From positions 130,010 to 194,009 of the forward strand of contig CAWAWJ010000002.1 in NCBI GenBank assembly GCA_963785735.1: a DNA stretch of 64,000 bases, written 5' to 3'. The notes under the pieces were generated by a model. The model searched no databases and was not told where the DNA came from. It saw nothing but the letters and a program-made list of their open reading frames with translations. This stretch comes from REEB95 sp963785735 (GTDB lineage: Bacteria; Pseudomonadota; Alphaproteobacteria; ATCC43930; CGMCC-115725). Every line of letters begins with the position of its first letter. Positions within the stretch are counted from its first letter, which is position 1. A program made the translations under genes and the position numbers. Positions 6,850 through 15,414 of this stretch are shown in pieces.

Positions 6850-7155
6850 TTGCCCGACCACTTCGATCCCTTGGCGGCGCTCGGCGCGTTGGAGCGCCGC
6901 CATGACGGGCCCTTGTCCGGGGAGGCGCGGCGCATCGCGCGCTGCGGTTCGGAAACCCGGCTGCGCTTCATCGAGGCGACGGGCCAGGCCGAATTCTTCC
7001 GGCATCTGGCGCGGGGGCAGCTCGACATAATCCGCCGGCGGAAGATGGACGGGAGCTTCTACCCCGAGCTGGTCGAAGACCTGGCGCTTTACCGGCGCGA
7101 GGCCCGGCGCTGGGCCAAGCGGGCGCGGGAATTGCGCGCGGCGGCCGGGCTTTAG
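6850..7155 (+). CDS. Small prophage protein under repressor control
   Basis: 101 residues from TTG 6850, preceded by GGGAGG at good spacing. The protein is very rich in Arg, Ala and Leu and predicted all-helical (SGEARRIARCGSETRLRFIE, EARRWAKRARELRAAAGL). No family recognised. Being the only rightward gene controlled by operator O3, it may be an early or establishment gene. It ends one base before the convergent metZ stop, so the prophage boundary is probably here. Confidence 0.6.
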   Translation: MPDHFDPLAALGALERRHDGPLSGEARRIARCGSETRLRFIEATGQAEFFRHLARGQLDIIRRRKMDGSFYPELVEDLALYRREARRWAKRARELRAAAGL

Positions 7156-7156
7156 G

Positions 7157-8356
7157 TCAGACCGCCTTCAGCGCCTGGCCGAGATCGTCGATGATATCGG
7201 CCGCGTCTTCCAACCCTACGGAAATCCGCACCAGCGATGGGGTGATGCCGAGTGCTGCGCGTTGCTCCGGCGCAACCTTGGAATGGGTGGTGGTCGCCGG
7301 GTGGGTCGAAAGGCTCTTGCTGTCGCCGAGATTGTTCGAGATCTCGGCGATCTTGAGCTTGTTCATGAACCGGAAGGCCGATGCCTTGGTCTTGCCGGCC
7401 TCGAAGGCGACGATGGTGCCGAAGCCGCTCATCTGCCGGCGGGCCAAAGCGTGCTGCGGGTGGCTCTTCAATCCGGGATAGAGCACGCGGTCCGCCTTGC
7501 GGTGCCCTTCCAGGAATTTGGCGACTTCAAGCGCGCTTTCGCATTGGCGGCGCACGCGCAGCTCCAGGGTCTCGAGCCCCTTCACCAGAAGCCAGGCGTT
7601 GAAGGGCGAAAGCGCCGGGCCGGTGTGGCGCAGGAACAGGGCGAGGTGATCGGCCACGTATTGCTTCGAGCCCAGCACCGCGCCGCCGAGGCTCCTGCCC
7701 TGGCCGTCGATATGCTTGGTCGCGGAATAGACCACGATGTCGGCGCCCAGTTCCAAGGGCTTCTGCAAAAGCGGCGAGGCGAAGACGTTGTCGACGATCA
7801 AGAGCCCGCCCGCCTTGTGGGTCAGCGCCGCCACCGCCTTCAGATCGACCAGCTCGAGCCCGGGATTGGACGGGCTTTCGACGAACACCGCCTTGACGCC
7901 GGGCTTCAGCGCCTTCTTCCAAGCGTCCAAGTCGCGGCCGTCGACCAGCTCGGTCTTGACGCCGTAGCGCGGCAGGATCTTCTCGATGATGTGAAGACAC
8001 GAGCCGAACAGCGCGCGCGAGGCCACCACCCGGTCGCCCGCCTTCACCAGGCAGGCGAGCGAGGCGAAAACCGCCGCCATGCCGCTCGAAGTCGCCCGGC
8101 ATGCCTCGGCGCCCTCGATCAGCCTCAGCCGCTCCTCGAACATGGAAACGGTCGGATTGGCGTAGCGCGAATAAACGAAGCGCAAGCCGTCGGCGGCGAA
8201 GGCCGCCTCGGCCTCCTCGGCGCTCCCATAGACATAGCCCGAGGTCATGAAAATGGCCTCGGCGGTCTCCTGGAACTGGCTGCGTAAAAGGCCTCCGCGC
8301 GTCGAAATCGTGCGCGGGCGCCAGGACTTAGGCGGCGGGGGCGGCGTCAAGGCCAT
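7157..8356 (-). CDS. metZ: O-succinylhomoserine sulfhydrylase
   Basis: 399-residue PLP enzyme of the Cys/Met metabolism family, forming homocysteine from O-succinylhomoserine and sulfide. Visible marks are the substrate-loop region FVYSRYANPTVSMFEERL, SSGMAAVFASLACLV (phosphate binding), DNVFASPLLQKPLELGADIV and the PLP lysine in YSATKHIDGQGR. The C-terminal part, DSKSLSTHPATTTHSKV and LVRISVGLED, is typical. Expression should be controlled by the SAM-II riboswitch and terminator directly upstream. ATG 8356 has a GAAGGAG ribosome site. Confidence 0.93.
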   Translation of the reverse strand: MALTPPPPPKSWRPRTISTRGGLLRSQFQETAEAIFMTSGYVYGSAEEAEAAFAADGLRFVYSRYANPTVSMFEERLRLIEGAEACRATSSGMAAVFASLACLVKAGDRVVASRALFGSCLHIIEKILPRYGVKTELVDGRDLDAWKKALKPGVKAVFVESPSNPGLELVDLKAVAALTHKAGGLLIVDNVFASPLLQKPLELGADIVVYSATKHIDGQGRSLGGAVLGSKQYVADHLALFLRHTGPALSPFNAWLLVKGLETLELRVRRQCESALEVAKFLEGHRKADRVLYPGLKSHPQHALARRQMSGFGTIVAFEAGKTKASAFRFMNKLKIAEISNNLGDSKSLSTHPATTTHSKVAPEQRAALGITPSLVRISVGLEDAADIIDDLGQALKAV

Positions 8357-8391
8357 GCTCGTCTCTCCTTCGGCCCCCGGTTTGCGCTCAC

Positions 8392-8424
8392 GAAAAAGCC
8401 CTGTCCCGCAATTGGGTCAGGGCT
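8392..8424 (-). terminator. Riboswitch-linked intrinsic terminator before metZ
   Basis: Read leftward, AGCCCTG-A-CCC and GGG-A-CAGGGCT form a strong stem followed by TTTTTC. It lies about 10 nt after the SAM-II aptamer and about 35 nt before the metZ start, so ligand binding can plausibly control transcription of metZ. Confidence 0.8.
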
Positions 8425-8435
8425 TCCGAAGCCTC

Positions 8436-8494
8436 CGACCTTTTAGCGGTTGGTTTAACGTGGCCGCAAGCCGGTCGGCTCAAATCACCACGAT
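8436..8494 (-). ncRNA. SAM-II riboswitch aptamer
   Basis: The minus strand reads CGTGGTGATTTGAGCC, then the P1-loop strand CGGCTTG, GCCACGTTAAAC and CGCTAAAA. This matches the conserved core of the SAM-II (metA-type) riboswitch, an H-type pseudoknot that binds S-adenosylmethionine and is characteristic of alphaproteobacterial methionine genes. It precedes metZ and a terminator, so high SAM should reduce metZ expression. Confidence 0.92.
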
Positions 8495-8503
8495 TCGTCC
8501 GCA

Positions 8504-8533
8504 TCAGTACCCCTTCCCCCCGAAACGAGTCAA
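8504..8533 (-). promoter_or_regulatory. Candidate metZ promoter
   Basis: TTGACT (8533-8528), 18-bp spacer, TACTGA (8509-8504), placing transcription start just before the SAM-II aptamer. It overlaps the 5' flank of the divergent MaoC gene. Confidence 0.45.
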
Positions 8534-8551
8534 GTGAGATGCTGGCCTTCC

Positions 8552-9007
8552 ATGCGCCACTTCGCCTCGATTGCCGAGCTCGTCCAGGCCGCCGGCGAGG
8601 AACTCGGCCAAAGTGAATGGGTTACGGTCAGCCAGGACATGATCAACCGCTTCGCCGAGGCGACCGGCGATTTCCAGTGGATTCACGTCGACATCGCGCG
8701 CGCCAAGACGTCGCCTTTCGGCGGGACCGTGGCGCATGGCTATCTGACATTGGCGCTGGCGCCGCGGCTGATGGACCAGATCTATCGCGTCGACAATATC
8801 CGCCTCAGGATCAATTACGGCTGCAACAAGGTGCGCTTCACCGAGCCGGTGAAAAGCGGCGGCCGGGTGCGGCTCCATTTGAAACTCGTGAGCGTCAATC
8901 CGACGCCCAAGGGCGCGCGGGTCGTGACATCGGCCAGCTTCGAGCTCGAAGGCGCCAAGCGTCCGGCCTGCCTGGCCGAGCTGGTAGCCGTGCTGGTGCC
9001 AACCTGA
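8552..9007 (+). CDS. MaoC-like (R)-specific enoyl-CoA hydratase
   Basis: 151 residues from ATG 8552; an upstream in-frame ATG at 8534 overlaps the divergent metZ promoter. Single hot-dog domain with the hydratase motif: Asp and His in TGDFQWIHVD and the conserved FGGTVAHGYLTLAL. It acts on trans-2-enoyl-CoA or a related thioester. No operon partner; the following ABC transporter genes are convergent. Confidence 0.88.
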   Translation: MRHFASIAELVQAAGEELGQSEWVTVSQDMINRFAEATGDFQWIHVDIARAKTSPFGGTVAHGYLTLALAPRLMDQIYRVDNIRLRINYGCNKVRFTEPVKSGGRVRLHLKLVSVNPTPKGARVVTSASFELEGAKRPACLAELVAVLVPT

Positions 9008-9010
9008 AGC

Positions 9011-9802
9011 TCAATCCTCGGCGGGCAGCGCGCTTTCGTGCCAATGCGCTAAGAGCCGGCGCGAGATCCAACTCAGAACTGCGAAAATCGTGACGCCGGT
9101 GAGCGACAGCAGCAGCAGCGCGGCAAAGAGCCGCGCGATTTCCAGCCGGTAGCCGGCCTCGAGGATGCGCGAGGCAAGCCCGGTTTCGGTGCCGCCGGTG
9201 CCGGCGACGAACTCGGCCACCACCGCGCCGATCAGCGCCAACCCGCCGCTGATGCGCACGCTGGCGAGAAAATACGGCAACGCGGATGGTAGCCGCAGAT
9301 AGCGCAGCAATTGCCAGCGCGAGGCGCCGTAGAGCCGGAACAGATCGACCAGATTACGGTCTGCGCTATTGAGGCCCAGTGTCGTATTCGCGACGATAGG
9401 AAAAAACGCGACAAGCCAAGCGCAAACCAGCAAGGACAAAAAGACATCGTTGACCCAGATGATGATCAGCGGCGCGATCGCGACGATCGGCGTCACTTGC
9501 AGGATCACGGCATAAGGGAAAAGACTCAGTTCAAGGAGCCGAGACTGGGCGAACAAGATCGCCAGCAAGCCGCCGACAATGATCGCCGCGGCCAGCGCCG
9601 CCAGCGTTATCCGCAAGGTGACCAAAAGCGAGCCCATCAGGCTCGGCCCGTCGCGCCACAGCGTTTCCGCAACCAGCCACGGCCCGGGCAGGATATAGGG
9701 TGGAATCGCGTAGTGCCGCACCACCGCCTCCCACAGCGCGACGAACAACAGACCCACGATCACGGGCCCGGCGAAGCGCGCGAGCCGCGAAGAGAAGTTC
9801 AT
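9011..9802 (-). CDS. ABC transporter permease (SsuC/TauC/ThiX type)
   Basis: 263 residues from ATG 9802, which overlaps the ATPase stop by 4 bp. About six membrane spans. The cytoplasmic coupling region reads LFRLYGASRWQLLRYLRLP, the EAA-like loop of binding-protein-dependent permeases. With the ATPase and NMT1-type binding protein it forms an importer for a pyrimidine-, riboflavin- or sulfonate-like organic solute. Third gene of the operon. Confidence 0.87.
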   Translation of the reverse strand: MNFSSRLARFAGPVIVGLLFVALWEAVVRHYAIPPYILPGPWLVAETLWRDGPSLMGSLLVTLRITLAALAAAIIVGGLLAILFAQSRLLELSLFPYAVILQVTPIVAIAPLIIIWVNDVFLSLLVCAWLVAFFPIVANTTLGLNSADRNLVDLFRLYGASRWQLLRYLRLPSALPYFLASVRISGGLALIGAVVAEFVAGTGGTETGLASRILEAGYRLEIARLFAALLLLSLTGVTIFAVLSWISRRLLAHWHESALPAED

Positions 9803-10545
9803 GCGATCGCCCTGGTCAAATGATCCGAAACCACGCGGCAAATATCGTTATAAGGCGCCGACAAGCGCAGTCCCGAGTCGCGCGGCGCCGCGAAATTCAC
9901 TTTCACCTCGGATGTCACGCGGCCGGGACGCTTGGCCATCACCACGATACGGCTCGACAGGAACACGGATTCGAACACGCTGTGGGTCACGAACACCACG
10001 GTGCAGCGGTGGCGGCGCCACAGCGCCAGCAGATCCTCGTTGAGCTTGGCGCGCGTGATTTCATCGAGCGCGGCGAAAGGCTCGTCGAGCAGTAAAAGCC
10101 GCGGTTCGGTCACCAGCGCCCGCGCGATCGACACGCGCATGCGCATGCCGCCCGAAAGTTCGCGCGGATAGGATTGTTCAAAACCCTGCAACCCCACCGC
10201 TTCCAGTATCCCGGCGATGCGCGCCTGGGCTTCGCCGCGCGCTACACCCGCGAACCGCAAGGGCAGATAGACATTGTCCCAGACCTTGGCCCAGGGCATC
10301 AGCGTCGGTTCCTGGAAGACGAAGCCGATGCGGCTGGCGATGTCGCCCGCGCGCCAATCGAGCCTTCCCGCCGAGGGCGGCGTCAGACCGGCGATGATGC
10401 GCAAGAGCGTGCTCTTGCCGCAGCCCGAGGGACCGAGCACGCTCAGGAACTCGCCCTCGGCCACGCCGAGATCGACGCCGTCAAGCGCGGCCACCCCGTT
10501 GCGGAAGGATTTGCCGAGACCGGCGATGGTGACCAGATCCGCCAT
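9799..10545 (-). CDS. ABC transporter ATP-binding protein
   Basis: 248 residues. Walker A GPSGCGKST, Q-loop FVFQEPTLMPW, signature LSGGMRMRV, Walker B LLLLDEPFAALD and switch His in VFVTHSVFES are all intact. SsuB/TauB/ThiZ-like subfamily. It starts immediately after the stop of the substrate-binding protein gene and overlaps the permease gene by 4 bp. Confidence 0.93.
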   Translation of the reverse strand: MADLVTIAGLGKSFRNGVAALDGVDLGVAEGEFLSVLGPSGCGKSTLLRIIAGLTPPSAGRLDWRAGDIASRIGFVFQEPTLMPWAKVWDNVYLPLRFAGVARGEAQARIAGILEAVGLQGFEQSYPRELSGGMRMRVSIARALVTEPRLLLLDEPFAALDEITRAKLNEDLLALWRRHRCTVVFVTHSVFESVFLSSRIVVMAKRPGRVTSEVKVNFAAPRDSGLRLSAPYNDICRVVSDHLTRAIA

Positions 10546-11544
10546 CTACTTGCGCAAATCGAGACCGAAACCCTGATCGACGAAACGCGCGGTATAAGCT
10601 TGGCGGTAATCCATGTCCTTGGGATAGAGGCCTTGCTGCGCCATGACCTCGAAAAAGCCGCGCCAGCGCGCATCGGTCATGGCGCCGATACCCAGACGCT
10701 GGGCATCGCCGCTGTCGATGACGCCATATTCCTTCATCTTGGCGGTGGCATAAGCCAGCAGATCGTCGGTTTCCTCTGGATTATCCTGTTTTATCAATGC
10801 GTTGGCCGGGCGTGCGTCGCCATAGAGATAACCGTACCAGCCTTCGATGCTGGCCTTGACGAAGCGTTGCACCAGATCGGGGTTCTGCGCGACCAGCTTG
10901 GCCGAGGTCTCGAGAACTGAGCCATAGCTGGCATATCCCGAATCCGCGAGCAGGAAGACTTTGGGCTTGCCGCCGGCCTGCTCGATCAGGAACGGCTCGC
11001 TGGTGAGATAGCCCTGCTGCACCGCCTGCGGGTTGGCGAGAAACGGCGCGACGTTGAAATTATAGGGCCGTATCTGGTCGTCGCTGTAACCGAACCTGGC
11101 CTTGAGAAACAGCCACCAGCCAACACGGCTGTCGGCGCTCAGCATCATCGGCTTGCCCTTGAGGGATACCAAGCTGTCGCCCGCGCCCTGATGCGCGATC
11201 AACACCGTCGGATCCTTCTGGAAGAAGGCGGCGACCGCCACCATCGGGATCCGTTCCTTGACGAAGTTCATTGGCAAGAATGAATTCGAAACGATCCCGA
11301 AATCGATGCGGCCGGCGGCGAGCAACTGGGCATGATTCACCTGCGGGCCACCCTGGCGCAACGTCACCTCGATGCCGTATTTGCGGTAGATGCCAGCAGC
11401 GACCGCTTGATAATAGCCGCCATGTTCGGCCTCGGCCCGCCAATCAGTGCCCAGAGTCACTTGATCGAGCGCCGCGGCGCCATCCGCGTTTGCCATCGTG
11501 GCCAGCGCCAAGGCGATAGCGGCCGGTAGTAGTACTCTTCGCAT
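10546..11544 (-). CDS. NMT1/THI5-like substrate-binding protein
   Basis: 332 residues from ATG 11544 with a signal peptide (MRRVLLPAAIALALATMANA). The mature N-terminus LGTDWRAEAEHGGYYQAVAA matches the beginning of periplasmic proteins that bind thiamine-pyrimidine precursors (ThiY) or riboflavin (RibY). GRIDFGIVSNSF and the Trp in SRVGWWLF fit the type II periplasmic fold. No TPP or FMN riboswitch is visible upstream, so the ligand remains open. First gene of the three-gene importer operon. Confidence 0.85.
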   Translation of the reverse strand: MRRVLLPAAIALALATMANADGAAALDQVTLGTDWRAEAEHGGYYQAVAAGIYRKYGIEVTLRQGGPQVNHAQLLAAGRIDFGIVSNSFLPMNFVKERIPMVAVAAFFQKDPTVLIAHQGAGDSLVSLKGKPMMLSADSRVGWWLFLKARFGYSDDQIRPYNFNVAPFLANPQAVQQGYLTSEPFLIEQAGGKPKVFLLADSGYASYGSVLETSAKLVAQNPDLVQRFVKASIEGWYGYLYGDARPANALIKQDNPEETDDLLAYATAKMKEYGVIDSGDAQRLGIGAMTDARWRGFFEVMAQQGLYPKDMDYRQAYTARFVDQGFGLDLRK

Positions 11545-11694
11545 ATCGCAACCCCCTTGGCCCGATCCTGCGGCCATAGGGCCTTTTACCGCAATCGAAG
11601 CCCGAGCCGCGACAGCAAAGTCTGTCGCAAGGCTTTCTTCAACTTCTAGGGAGGTTTCTAGGGCTGGAATCGTTTCCAGGCGATTCGCGCGAAT

Positions 11695-12072
11695 TCAGCC
11701 AAATCCGGTGAAGGCCATGACGGATGCGGATTGAGCCAGCATCTCGGCGCGCGCGGCGAAAGCGCCGAGATTGTTGAAGGTTTCGCTGGTATGGCGGCCT
11801 TCGTCCCAGAACACGGTGAGGAGAATATGTTTCGGCCTGCGGTCGGTGATGGCGAATAGCGCCCCGATGAGCGTCACTATGCTGAAGGCGGCGGCGCGCA
11901 ATTCCACCGTCATGCTGCCGGAGCGCGCGGTGGCATGGATATAACCGAGATCGCACACCGCATGTTGGATCAAGGCGTCATTGGTGTTGCCGCGACCAAG
12001 CCGGAGGGCAAGCGATGCCACCGGCAGGATTTTGCCCCTATCATCGATGAGGATGTCCCCGACAGAACTCAT
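11695..12072 (-). CDS. Hypothetical protein
   Basis: 125 residues from ATG 12072. Features include SVGDILIDDRGKILPVASLA, a hydrophobic strand/helix AAAFSIVTLIGALFAITDRR, and FWDEGRHTSETFNNLGAF. It could be a PAS-like sensory or roadblock-like small domain, but I do not recognise it. It lies 150 bp upstream of the importer operon in the same direction. A perfect 7-bp hairpin (GCGACAG/CTGTCGC) lies in the gap. Confidence 0.5.
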   Translation of the reverse strand: MSSVGDILIDDRGKILPVASLALRLGRGNTNDALIQHAVCDLGYIHATARSGSMTVELRAAAFSIVTLIGALFAITDRRPKHILLTVFWDEGRHTSETFNNLGAFAARAEMLAQSASVMAFTGFG

Positions 12073-12216
12073 CCTCCGCCTCGCCGACCAACAAATCCGG
12101 CGGCGAGCATAACACTCATAGATTTTATAAGTTATATGTAATACACCTATTTATAGCATATCCAGGTATGTGGCCAACACCTAGAAAACAGAAAATAACC
12201 GATATGGAATGCAGAA

Positions 12217-12684
12217 TTAGGATGAATGCCGGGCGCTGCGGCGCGACATGGCTGAAGCGCCAACATCGGCGATACCCTTGGCCACTTGGAGCAGGTGATC
12301 GCGCACATTCTCGCTGGCGATGCCGCGGAAATCTCGCAGCAGATTGATTTCATCGCGCGACAGCCCAGCCCCATCCGTAGCCGGCGCAGTTGTCTGCAAT
12401 TCGTCGAAGAAGAACGATACCGAATGGCCGAGCAGCTTGGCGGCCCGGAACAGACGGCTGGCCGATAAGCGATTCTCGCCATGCTCGTATTTCTGCACCG
12501 CCTGGAACGAGACGCCGATACCAAGACCGAGCTCTTCCTGGCTCATGCCCGCCATCATTCGGGCCTGCTTCAGGCGTCCGCCGACATGCACGTCAATCGG
12601 ATTGGGTCCGCGTTCGCGCACCGTGCGCCGATTGCGGATTGATCGACCAGACGTCGGGCGCGTTCGCGCCTTCGCGTCGGCCAT
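12217..12684 (-). CDS. XRE-family transcriptional regulator
   Basis: 155 residues. After a basic N-terminal extension (about 30 residues) comes a helix-turn-helix of the Cro/CI type: GGRLKQARMMAGMSQEELGL, then VSFQAVQKYEHGENRLSASR. The C-terminal part (ISRDEINLLRDF-like, ENVRDHLLQVAKGIAD) is helical and may dimerise. This arrangement is common in Rhodospirillales housekeeping XRE regulators. A perfect 16-bp palindrome about 80 bp upstream is a candidate autoregulatory operator. Confidence 0.82.
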   Translation of the reverse strand: MADAKARTRPTSGRSIRNRRTVRERGPNPIDVHVGGRLKQARMMAGMSQEELGLGIGVSFQAVQKYEHGENRLSASRLFRAAKLLGHSVSFFFDELQTTAPATDGAGLSRDEINLLRDFRGIASENVRDHLLQVAKGIADVGASAMSRRSARHSS

Positions 12685-12764
12685 GACTCATTCCCCCCGT
12701 AATAATCACCGAATCATCGCGCGGAGAGAGAATATCCGTGCCATGAGACGATTACCAGCGTTCG

Positions 12765-12780
12765 ATCACGAATTCGTGAT
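12765..12780. promoter_or_regulatory. Perfect 16-bp palindrome upstream of the XRE gene
   Basis: ATCACGAATTCGTGAT is fully self-complementary. A related sequence ATCACCGAATCATC lies at about 12704-12718, nearer the XRE start. Placed between the XRE gene and the convergently oriented tail of the membrane protein gene, it is a likely operator. Confidence 0.5.
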
Positions 12781-12809
12781 TATCAATTCGTTTTCAACGG
12801 GAACGCGAT

Positions 12810-13061
12810 TTACTTTTTACTTTCCGGCGGTTTTCTATCCGGCGGTGCGCCCGCCGCGTCGTCATAACCCTGGCGATTGCTGTAAAACACGAGCGCCATG
12901 AGCCCGGCGCCCAAGGCGAAGGTGGCGAGCCCTCCCAGCACCAGAGAGATCATGCCTTCGACGGAAATGGTGACGGCACCCAAGGCTATCCAGGCATAGA
13001 CCGCAACCGAGACGGCCGCGAGCGACAGGAGGCTGGCGACCACAATGCCGAGCTTGCTCAT
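12810..13061 (-). CDS. Small two-span membrane protein
   Basis: 83 residues from ATG 13061 (MSKLGIVVASLLSLAAVSVA). Two hydrophobic helices, residues about 4-27 and 35-58, with a short hydrophilic C-terminal tail (RQGYDDAAGAPPDRKPPESK). No recognised family; probably an inner-membrane protein. It is divergent from the substrate-binding-like gene at 13192. Confidence 0.6.
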   Translation of the reverse strand: MSKLGIVVASLLSLAAVSVAVYAWIALGAVTISVEGMISLVLGGLATFALGAGLMALVFYSNRQGYDDAAGAPPDRKPPESKK

Positions 13062-13191
13062 GGCGGGCATCTAATGCCTGCTGATGGGATAAAACAATGC
13101 CGCGTTTGAAATCTTTTTTTGCCATGGACGCTGTTAGGGGGATCGGGGACAATCGCAAAAGACGGCTCCTGCGGAGGATTTGGAGAAAACC

Positions 13192-14070
13192 ATGGGCAAA
13201 TTCGTCATCGCGCCGCATTTCCGGCTTCATGAATGGGTCGCCGAAGAAAAAGGCTATTTCGCCGCCGAGGGCCTGGATTACGAATTCCGCGAGACCATGG
13301 ATTCGAAGCAGGCGCAGGGGCACCAACTCGGCAACAAGGTCGGCGCTTTCCAGACCATCGAGAAGGGCCGCGCTTGCGATATCAGCGGCGCTTGCCACTG
13401 GACGGTCAATGTTGCGGCCTCGAAGGGCCATGCCAAGCTCTTTGCCGATGCTTATTCGATTTCGCCGGCCGGCGTATTCGTCGCGCCGGAATCACCTATC
13501 AAGGCGCCTGGCGACTTGAAGGGCGTGCCGATCTCGGTCGGATATCAGTCGGGCAGCCATTATTCGACCATCCAGGCGCTCGAGCAGTATATGCCCTTGA
13601 GCGACATCAAGCTCAGTTTCGCCGATGGGCTGCTGTTCAGCCGGATGGAGCAGTTGTTCGACCACAAGGTTCCAGCCGTGACTGTCTTCAGCGGGCCTTA
13701 CTATTTCCTTGAGCAACTCGGGTTCCGCAAGATCATCGACGCCACCTTCATGATGGCCTCCATGATCAACGGCGATCCGGATCCCGAGGATGTACGAAAA
13801 TACTTTCGCGCCCTGCGCCGTGCCCAGCGTGACATCGATTTGCGGCCGGAGAAATATACCCACTACTACAAGAAAGAATTTCCTACGCGCTTCCACGACA
13901 TGATGGACACGCGGCGGTGGGGCCCAGGCGAACGCATCGTGTTCGAGCCCTACACCAAGGAAGTGTTCGAGGATTCCTTCCGCTGGATCGCCGAACGTGG
14001 CATCTTCTCGGATGGCGAGATGGGCGCGGGCGTCTACGAGAACGCGGTGGTCTCGTTCGCGGCCGAATAG
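13192..14070 (+). CDS. Orphan NMT1-like substrate-binding-fold protein without signal peptide
   Basis: 292 residues from ATG 13192 (MGKFVIAPHFRLHEWVAEEK), with GGAGG upstream. The N-terminus, AEEKGYFAAEGLDYEF, and DLKGVPISVGYQSGSHYSTI match the two-lobed NMT1/periplasmic-binding fold. There is no export signal and no transporter gene nearby. In thiamine synthesis the eukaryotic THI5 protein is a cytoplasmic member of this fold that acts as an enzyme, but nothing here proves such a role. Many conserved His/Cys residues (GRACDISGACHWTVN) are worth noting. Confidence 0.7.
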   Translation: MGKFVIAPHFRLHEWVAEEKGYFAAEGLDYEFRETMDSKQAQGHQLGNKVGAFQTIEKGRACDISGACHWTVNVAASKGHAKLFADAYSISPAGVFVAPESPIKAPGDLKGVPISVGYQSGSHYSTIQALEQYMPLSDIKLSFADGLLFSRMEQLFDHKVPAVTVFSGPYYFLEQLGFRKIIDATFMMASMINGDPDPEDVRKYFRALRRAQRDIDLRPEKYTHYYKKEFPTRFHDMMDTRRWGPGERIVFEPYTKEVFEDSFRWIAERGIFSDGEMGAGVYENAVVSFAAE

Positions 14071-14095
14071 CGCCGAGGCCGCGCGGCGCGGGAAA

Positions 14096-14171
<76 letters not shown>

Positions 14172-14253
14172 ATACGGGAAGGCCGCGGTATATAACAAAG
14201 CGAGGCCGGCTTGTCGAGGAGCGCAGCACCGCCCAAACGCCAAACGCCCAGAT

Positions 14254-15402
14254 TTAATGCTCGACGTCGCCGTGGCGGCCGATACGCGTGTCGCGGTGGA
14301 CATAGACGCTTATCAGCAGGCCGAAGCCGAACATCACCGTCAGCATCGATGTGCCGCCATAGGAAATGAGCGGCAACGGCACGCCCACCACCGGAATGAG
14401 GCCTATCACCATCGCCGTGTTGATGAAGACGTAGAGGAAAATGTTGGTGGTGATGCCGAAAGCGAGCAGCTTGCCGAAATGGCTGCGGCTCCGGAAGGCG
14501 ATGCCATAGCCATAGACAAAAACCAATGAATAGAGCGCGAGCAGCCCAAGCCCCCCCGCCAAGCCGAACTCCTCGGCCAGCATGGTGAAGATGAAATCAG
14601 TCTGCCGTTCCGGCAGGAAATTGAGATGCGACTGAGTGCCCGCCAGGAAGCCCTTGCCGAAAGTGCCACCCGAGCCTATGGCGATCTTCGATTGCAGGCT
14701 GTGATAGCCCGCGCCGAGCGGGTCGTTTTCGGGATCGAGGAAGGTGTAGATGCGGTTCTTCTGATAATCGCGCAAAAATCGCCAGGCGATCGGCCCGGCC
14801 GCGGCCGCACCGGCCAATATCAAGGCGAATTTCCACCACCGCACGCCGGCTAGGAAGAACATCGCGCCACCACCGAGAATCAGCATCACCGCCGTGCCGA
14901 GATCGGGCTGTTTCAGCACCAACAGGGCGGGCACCAGCACCAGCAGCGCCGGCACGATCAGCTTCGTGGGCTGGCCAACCTCCTCGGGCGTCAGGCTGTT
15001 GAAATAACGCGCCAGCGCCATGATGAGAGCGATCTTCATGAATTCCGAAGGCTGAAGTTGAATCAGTCCCAAATCGATCCAACGTTGCGCGCCCATGCCG
15101 ACGGCGCCGCGCACTTGCACGGCGATGAGCAGCAGCAGGGTCAACGCATAGAAGGTATAGGCCGCGCGCAGCCACAGCCGGATATCGACCACCGCCACCG
15201 CCAGCATCAGCAACGCGGCGACGGCATAACGCAGCAGCTGCCGCTCCGCCCAGGGTTGCCAACTGCCATTGGCGGCGGAATAGAGCATGGCGAAGCCGAC
15301 ACAGGCGATCCCCGTCACCAGTGCCACCAAAGTCCAATTGATATTAACGAGCTTGACCGCGAGGCTCTGTTCCGGCCGGGTGATGTCGTAGAACCAGCGC
15401 AT
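14254..15402 (-). CDS. rodA: Rod-shape SEDS peptidoglycan polymerase RodA
   Basis: 382 residues with about ten membrane spans. SEDS marks include WIDLGLIQLQPSEFMKIALI, the conserved periplasmic segment LPERQTDFIFTMLAEEFGL and GVPLPLISYGGTSML near the C-terminus. It polymerises lipid II in the elongasome together with PBP2. Last gene of mreBCD-mrdA-rodA; 12 bp after mrdA. Confidence 0.95.
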   Translation of the reverse strand: MRWFYDITRPEQSLAVKLVNINWTLVALVTGIACVGFAMLYSAANGSWQPWAERQLLRYAVAALLMLAVAVVDIRLWLRAAYTFYALTLLLLIAVQVRGAVGMGAQRWIDLGLIQLQPSEFMKIALIMALARYFNSLTPEEVGQPTKLIVPALLVLVPALLVLKQPDLGTAVMLILGGGAMFFLAGVRWWKFALILAGAAAAGPIAWRFLRDYQKNRIYTFLDPENDPLGAGYHSLQSKIAIGSGGTFGKGFLAGTQSHLNFLPERQTDFIFTMLAEEFGLAGGLGLLALYSLVFVYGYGIAFRSRSHFGKLLAFGITTNIFLYVFINTAMVIGLIPVVGVPLPLISYGGTSMLTVMFGFGLLISVYVHRDTRIGRHGDVEH

Positions 15403-15414
15403 TTTCGGTGAATC

